Source: Actinoallomurus sp040655075 (lineage in GTDB: Bacteria > Actinomycetota > Actinomycetes > Streptosporangiales > Streptosporangiaceae). Taken from it: a stretch of 64,000 nucleotides of DNA. The notes below the pieces were generated by a model. That model worked only from the letters and a program-made list of their open reading frames with translations, did not search any database and was not told the DNA's origin. How positions within the stretch are numbered: the first letter of the stretch is position 1; every line of letters starts with the position of its first letter. Where the stretch lies: assembly GCF_040655075.1 (NCBI RefSeq), contig NZ_JBFAJC010000027.1, forward strand, positions 68,924 to 132,923. The letters are read 5' to 3'. The position numbers and the translations under genes are program-made. Shown here piece by piece: positions 59,984 to 64,000 of the stretch.

Positions 59984-61351
59984 TCAGCCGCGTGGGGTGA
60001 GGACGACCGGGAGGCCGTTCTTCGGCTGGTAGGTCATCGCGTAGCGGCCGGTGACCTGGGCGCCCGGTACGGCCCGCACCTCGTACGCTTGGGCGATCGT
60101 CGCGATGAGGAGCTGGGCGATGGTGAGCGACATCGGCTCCCCGATGCACATGCGCTGGCCCTTGCCGAACGGGTAGTACGCGTCGCGGGCGCGTGCGTCG
60201 TAGCGTTCCGGGGTGAAGCGGTCGGGGTCGAAGGTCTCCGGGTCGTCCCAGTGGCGCGGGTCGTGGTGGGTGGCGTACGGGCTGATGATGATGTTCGCGC
60301 CGCCGGGGATCGCGTACGGGCCCACGACGTCGTCCTCGACGGAGCCGCGGAAGTACATGGGGAACGCCGGGTAGAGCCGGAACGTCTCGCTGACGACCCG
60401 CCGGGCGTACGTGAGCTCGGCCAGGTCGTCGTAGCCGGGTCGCCTGCCGCCGAGGACGCGGTCGACCTCCTCGCGGAGCCGGGCGGCGGCCTCCGGATGC
60501 TGCGTCAGCAGGTGCCAGGCCCACGCGACGCCGGTCGCGGTCGACTCGTACCCGGCGATGAAGATGGTGAAGACCTCGTCGCGGAGCTGGCGGTCGCTCA
60601 TCCGCTCGCCGGTCTCGGCGTCCTTGGCCTGGATCAGCGCGCTCAGGAGGTCCTCTCCGGCGTCGCCGTCGGCCAGGGCGGCTCGCCGGGCGGCGATGAG
60701 GGCGTAGATCTCCTGGTCGAGCGCCGCGATCGCGCGCCCGTACGCCGCCGCGCCGGGGGTCGGCAGCCAGGACGGCACGAAGAACGTCCACACCCGCCGG
60801 GTCATGCCGGCGAACACCTGGTCCGTCAGGTCGTGCAGGCGGGTGGAGCGTTCCTCGTCGATGTCGGCGCCGAAGAGCGTCTTCAGGATGATCGTGATGT
60901 TGATCTGGACGGACTCGCGGAGGATGTCGACGGGCGTGCCGTTCGCGACCGCCGGGGCCCAGCTCGACATGGCGGCGTCCGTCGCCTCGCCGACGGTCTC
61001 GGCCATCCGCTGGATCCGCCGGGTGTGGAAGGCGGGCTGCATGAGCCGCCGCTGCCGCCGCCAGAAGTCGCCGTCGCTGGTGAACAGGCCGTTGCCGAGG
61101 GCGAGGCGGATGCCGTCCATGATGCTGCCCTTGATGTAGTTGGCAGCGTTGCCGACCAGGATGTGACGCACGTAGTCCGGGTGGCTGACGAGGTAGGCGC
61201 GGACCGGTCCGGCGCCGAGCCGTACGAGACCGTCGCCCTGTTGCGCGGCCTTCATGCAGTAACCGAAGGGGTCCTTCGCCAGCGCGACGAGGGAGACACC
61301 GCGGACTCCGGGGACGGGTACGGTCGCGTCGATCTGGGGGGCTGTGCCCAT
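59984..61351 (-). CDS. Cytochrome P450 (CYP4/CYP102-like architecture)
   Basis: The 455-residue protein has the I-helix motif AGYEST, the K-helix ETFR, and the heme loop FGKGQRMCIGE with the ligand Cys. These are closer to the fatty-acid or terpene hydroxylase style than to the two steroid P450s. It has no fused reductase. ATG 61351 is preferred (GGAG 9 bp upstream) over a TTG at 61366. No redox partner is nearby; a TetR/MFS pair follows upstream in coordinate. Substrate unknown. Confidence 0.9.
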   Translation of the reverse strand: MGTAPQIDATVPVPGVRGVSLVALAKDPFGYCMKAAQQGDGLVRLGAGPVRAYLVSHPDYVRHILVGNAANYIKGSIMDGIRLALGNGLFTSDGDFWRRQRRLMQPAFHTRRIQRMAETVGEATDAAMSSWAPAVANGTPVDILRESVQINITIILKTLFGADIDEERSTRLHDLTDQVFAGMTRRVWTFFVPSWLPTPGAAAYGRAIAALDQEIYALIAARRAALADGDAGEDLLSALIQAKDAETGERMSDRQLRDEVFTIFIAGYESTATGVAWAWHLLTQHPEAAARLREEVDRVLGGRRPGYDDLAELTYARRVVSETFRLYPAFPMYFRGSVEDDVVGPYAIPGGANIIISPYATHHDPRHWDDPETFDPDRFTPERYDARARDAYYPFGKGQRMCIGEPMSLTIAQLLIATIAQAYEVRAVPGAQVTGRYAMTYQPKNGLPVVLTPRG

Positions 61352-61571
61352 CGCGGCGTTCTCCAAAATCCGGCCGGGGGAGTGCCGGTGACCCGTGTGT
61401 GGTCCGGATCGGGCCAGGGGGAGGCCGAAAAACCGGAACAGTCGTCCAAACGGGGATTTTGGATCATCCGAGGGCTGAATGGCTAGCCGTAAGCCCGTTT
61501 TGGGTTCGCGGCGTTCCCGGCGGGTGCCGCCGCTGATCCGGCCCCGCGGCTGCCGGCCGTCGAGATGCGCG

Positions 61572-62237
61572 TTACCGGTCGGCGGGGACCGCGGCGGGGT
61601 AGTTGATGCCGTCCTCCGCGAGCCGCAACAGCTCCGACAGCACGTCGGAGAACCGCTCGGCGCTCACCGTGCCGGAGCTGAGCAGCTCGAACGCCGTGTG
61701 GAACACGGAGTTGACCGCGCTCGCGACCACATGCGGGCGCAGGTCGGTGTCGGGGTCGACGCCCATGCGCCCGGCGACGAGGCGGGTCATCTCCGCGTGC
61801 TTCTTCTGGCCGTGCTCCAGGCTGCTGCCGAACACGGCGGGGCTGGACTCCATCAGCTGCCGGATGCAGCCGAACCGCTCGGGGTCGAACCCGAACGCGC
61901 CGTCCTCGCAGGCGCGGATGACGTCGACCGCGGCGTGGCGGATCGCGGTGATCACCGGCTCGTCGGCGGGCCGGGCGGTGAACGCCTCCTGCACCGCGGC
62001 GAACTGCTCCTCCTGGAACGTGAGGAGGACGTCCTCCTTGGAAGCGAAGTAACGGAAGAAGGTCCGGGAGGACACGTCGACCGCGTCGGCGATCTCCTCG
62101 ACGGTCGTGGCCTCGAAACCCTTTTCCGAGAAGAGCTGAAACGCGCTGTCCACGAGGGCCTCGCGGGTGCGCTGCTTCTTGCGCTCACGCCGGCCGGCCG
62201 TCGGTGTGCAGCCCTGAACAGCAGTGGTCGCCTCCAT
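61572..62237 (-). CDS. TetR-family repressor
   Basis: The 221-residue protein has the TetR DNA-binding domain (TREALVDSAFQLFSEKGFEATTVEEIADAV as a whole; key part FEATTVEEIADAVDVSSRTF) and an all-helical C-terminal domain with the usual mid-length ligand pocket. It is divergent from an MFS efflux gene, with an inverted repeat over the likely promoter between them, so it should repress the pump. Confidence 0.93.
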   Translation of the reverse strand: MEATTAVQGCTPTAGRRERKKQRTREALVDSAFQLFSEKGFEATTVEEIADAVDVSSRTFFRYFASKEDVLLTFQEEQFAAVQEAFTARPADEPVITAIRHAAVDVIRACEDGAFGFDPERFGCIRQLMESSPAVFGSSLEHGQKKHAEMTRLVAGRMGVDPDTDLRPHVVASAVNSVFHTAFELLSSGTVSAERFSDVLSELLRLAEDGINYPAAVPADR

Positions 62238-62287
62238 GCCCGGATGGTAGCCGACGTTGGACGCTTCGGCCAATAGTTCCTTCATCT

Positions 62288-62348
62288 TGTGACAGTCGTC
62301 ATACGGAGACGTTCGTCGCTTGACGACAAGTGTCACAGCATGACAGTT
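62288..62348 (+). promoter_or_regulatory. Promoter and TetR-type operator of the MFS gene
   Basis: TTGACG (62320-62325) and ACAGTT (62343-62348) are 17 bp apart and end 34 bp before the MFS ATG. TGTGACAGTCGTCA (62288-62301) is mirrored by TGACGAC (62321-62327) plus TGTCACA (62331-62337), separated by three bases. The inner arm overlaps the -35 box. Confidence 0.6.
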
Positions 62349-62381
62349 TGGGCTCCACGCGAATCTCTCGGAGGCAAGTTC

Positions 62382-63968
62382 ATGTCCCAAGCGACACTCG
62401 CGTCCCGTCCGGGGGCGCGCGAAAGGCCGGCCCGTCCCGGGCACGGCCATCCCTGGCTGACGCTGCTCGCGGTCGCGCTCGGCGTCATGATGGTCGGACT
62501 CGACGCGACGGTCGTGTCGATCGCCAACCCGGCCATCGCCAAAGACCTGCACGCCGACCTGACCGGTCTGCAGTGGGTCACCAACGGCTACCTGCTCGCG
62601 CTCGCCGTGACCCTGATCCCGGCCGGCAAGATCGCCGACCGGTTCGGCCGCAAGCGCACCTTCCTCGTCGGCGTGATCGGCTTCGCGGTCGCGTCCGTGC
62701 TGGTCGGCGTGTCCGGCGGCATCGGCATGGTGATCTTCTGGCGTGTCGTCCAGGGCTTCGCCGGCGCGCTGCTGCAGCCCGCCAGCCTGGCGATCCTCCG
62801 CAACACCTTCCCGGCCGAACGGCTCAACGCCGCGATCGGAATCTGGGGCGCCACCGTCGGCATCTCCATCGCCGGTGGCCCGATCGTCGGCGGCCTGCTC
62901 GTTCAGCACGTCAACTGGGAGTCGGTCTTCTTCCTCAACGCGCCGCTCGGCCTGGTGGCGCTGCTGGTCGGCCTGTGGGTGATCCGCGAGTCCCGCGACG
63001 AGGAGGCCGCCGGCTCGTTCGACATCGTGGGGGTCATCCTGCTGTCGGGCGCGCTGTTCGCTCTGGTGTGGGGCCTGATCAAGGCCGGGACGTACGGCTT
63101 CGGCGACCAGGTGCCGCTCTTGTCGTTCGCCGCGTTCGCGGTTCTGATCGCCGGCTTCGTGATCTGGGAACTGCGGACCCCGCACCCGATCCTGCCGATG
63201 AGCCTGTTCCGATCGGCTTCGCTGTCGGCCGCGACCGGCCTCATCGTCCTCGGCGCCTTCGCCCTCTTCGGGACCATCTTCTTCATCACGCTGTACCTGC
63301 AGCAGGTGCACGGCATGACCCCGGTGCAGGCGGGCGTCCGGATGCTGCCGATGACCGGGATCTTCATCGTGTCCTCGCCGCTGGGAGGCGCGCTGACCCA
63401 GCGGTTCGGGCCGCGCGTACCGCTCGGTCTCGGCATGATCTTCACCGCCGGTGCGCTGTTCGGGCTGTCCCGGATCGGGGTCGACGCCTCGTACAACCAG
63501 ATCTGGCCGTGGTTCCTGCTCATGGGCCTGGCGTTCGGGTTCATCCTCACCGCCGGCACCGAGGCGATCGTCGCCAACGCCCCCGTGCACCTCGCCGGGG
63601 TCGCGGGCGGCCTGCAGCAGACCGCGTTCCAGGTCGGCGGCGTGCTCGGCACGTCGGTGCTCGGCACGATCCTGTCCAGCCGCGTCGGGAGCGTCCTCAT
63701 CGACCGGCTGACCGGAGCGGGACTGCCCGCGCCGGCGGCCCACCAGCTCACCACGGCCAAGGACTACATCGCCCAGGGCGTCGCGCCGGTCCCGGCGGGT
63801 GCGCCCGGACCGGTCGCCAAGGCCATCACCACCGGTAGCCACCTCGCCTTCATGGACGGTTTCCAGACCTCCATGACGGTCGCCGCGGGCGTCGCGCTCG
63901 TGGCCGCGCTCGCCGCCCTCCTCGTACGACGCGGCGAGTCGCCGGTCGAAGGCGGCGTCGCGATCTGA
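62382..63968 (+). CDS. MFS transporter, DHA2 (14-helix drug efflux) family
   Basis: The 528-residue protein has 14 hydrophobic segments, the motif A GKIADRFGRKRTF, and the DHA2 motif C-type LQPASLAILRNTFP. It should export a drug or metabolite in exchange for protons. GGAGG lies 7 bp before the ATG. Divergent from the TetR gene, it has an operator-like inverted repeat in its promoter. Substrate unknown. Confidence 0.93.
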   Translation: MSQATLASRPGARERPARPGHGHPWLTLLAVALGVMMVGLDATVVSIANPAIAKDLHADLTGLQWVTNGYLLALAVTLIPAGKIADRFGRKRTFLVGVIGFAVASVLVGVSGGIGMVIFWRVVQGFAGALLQPASLAILRNTFPAERLNAAIGIWGATVGISIAGGPIVGGLLVQHVNWESVFFLNAPLGLVALLVGLWVIRESRDEEAAGSFDIVGVILLSGALFALVWGLIKAGTYGFGDQVPLLSFAAFAVLIAGFVIWELRTPHPILPMSLFRSASLSAATGLIVLGAFALFGTIFFITLYLQQVHGMTPVQAGVRMLPMTGIFIVSSPLGGALTQRFGPRVPLGLGMIFTAGALFGLSRIGVDASYNQIWPWFLLMGLAFGFILTAGTEAIVANAPVHLAGVAGGLQQTAFQVGGVLGTSVLGTILSSRVGSVLIDRLTGAGLPAPAAHQLTTAKDYIAQGVAPVPAGAPGPVAKAITTGSHLAFMDGFQTSMTVAAGVALVAALAALLVRRGESPVEGGVAI

Positions 63969-64000
63969 GTGTCACCCGGGTACGGGCGGCCGCCGCCGCC

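Overview
The window is GC-rich actinobacterial chromosome. GTG and TTG starts are common, ATGA/GTGA gene overlaps are frequent, and several gene families are typical of filamentous actinomycetes: DUF397/DUF5753 modules, ECF sigma factors, mycothiol-type DinB proteins, NarL two-component pairs and many P450s. The gene styles suggest a Thermomonosporaceae/Streptosporangiales-like organism, but that is inference, not proof.

Layout. 0-3.6 kb (minus): a sugar ABC importer operon (LacI regulator, ATPase, permease, lipoprotein whose end is off the window), with tandem LacI-type operators and a perfect Crp-type palindrome upstream. 3.7-13.5 kb: mixed genes, including a methyltransferase, a Ser/Thr-kinase/MFS fusion, a NADAR glycosidase, a collapsed ABC transporter remnant, an alpha/beta hydrolase, and an ECF sigma/SRPBCC pair divergent from a flavin oxidoreductase. 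13.5-16.6 kb: a prenyltransferase-like, methyltransferase and glycosyltransferase trio.

16.7-21.7 kb and 30.5-37.9 kb form the two halves of a steroid (cholesterol-type) side-chain degradation regulon. The first half has two CYP125/142-like P450s (one frameshifted), an SDR and a FadA5-like thiolase. The second has a KstR-like TetR regulator divergent from an operon of acyl-CoA ligase, ChsE1-like and ChsE2-like dehydrogenases, a fused ChsH2-ChsH1 hydratase and the Ltp2 aldolase. Palindromes fitting the KstR pattern TNNAACNNGTTNNA, some with one or two mismatches, precede each transcription unit and tie the halves together. Between them lie a DUF397/HTH/anti-sigma module, two DUF202 membrane proteins and a very large CtpI-like P-type ATPase with an 18-residue repeat domain.

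38-63.9 kb is accessory: small secreted proteins, a Tyr-less SDR, NTF2-like and DUF6745 proteins, peptidase E, an OmpR two-component system, a SigX5-type sigma factor, an AraC/hydrolase pair, a decayed duplication of the peptidase E and acetyltransferase genes, a second DUF5753/DUF397/anti-sigma module with truncated DUF397 genes, a SMI1/KNR4 protein, tandem DUF4360 secreted proteins, a NarL-type two-component pair, a third P450 and a TetR/MFS efflux pair. No rRNA, tRNA, CRISPR array or intact transposase was recognised.
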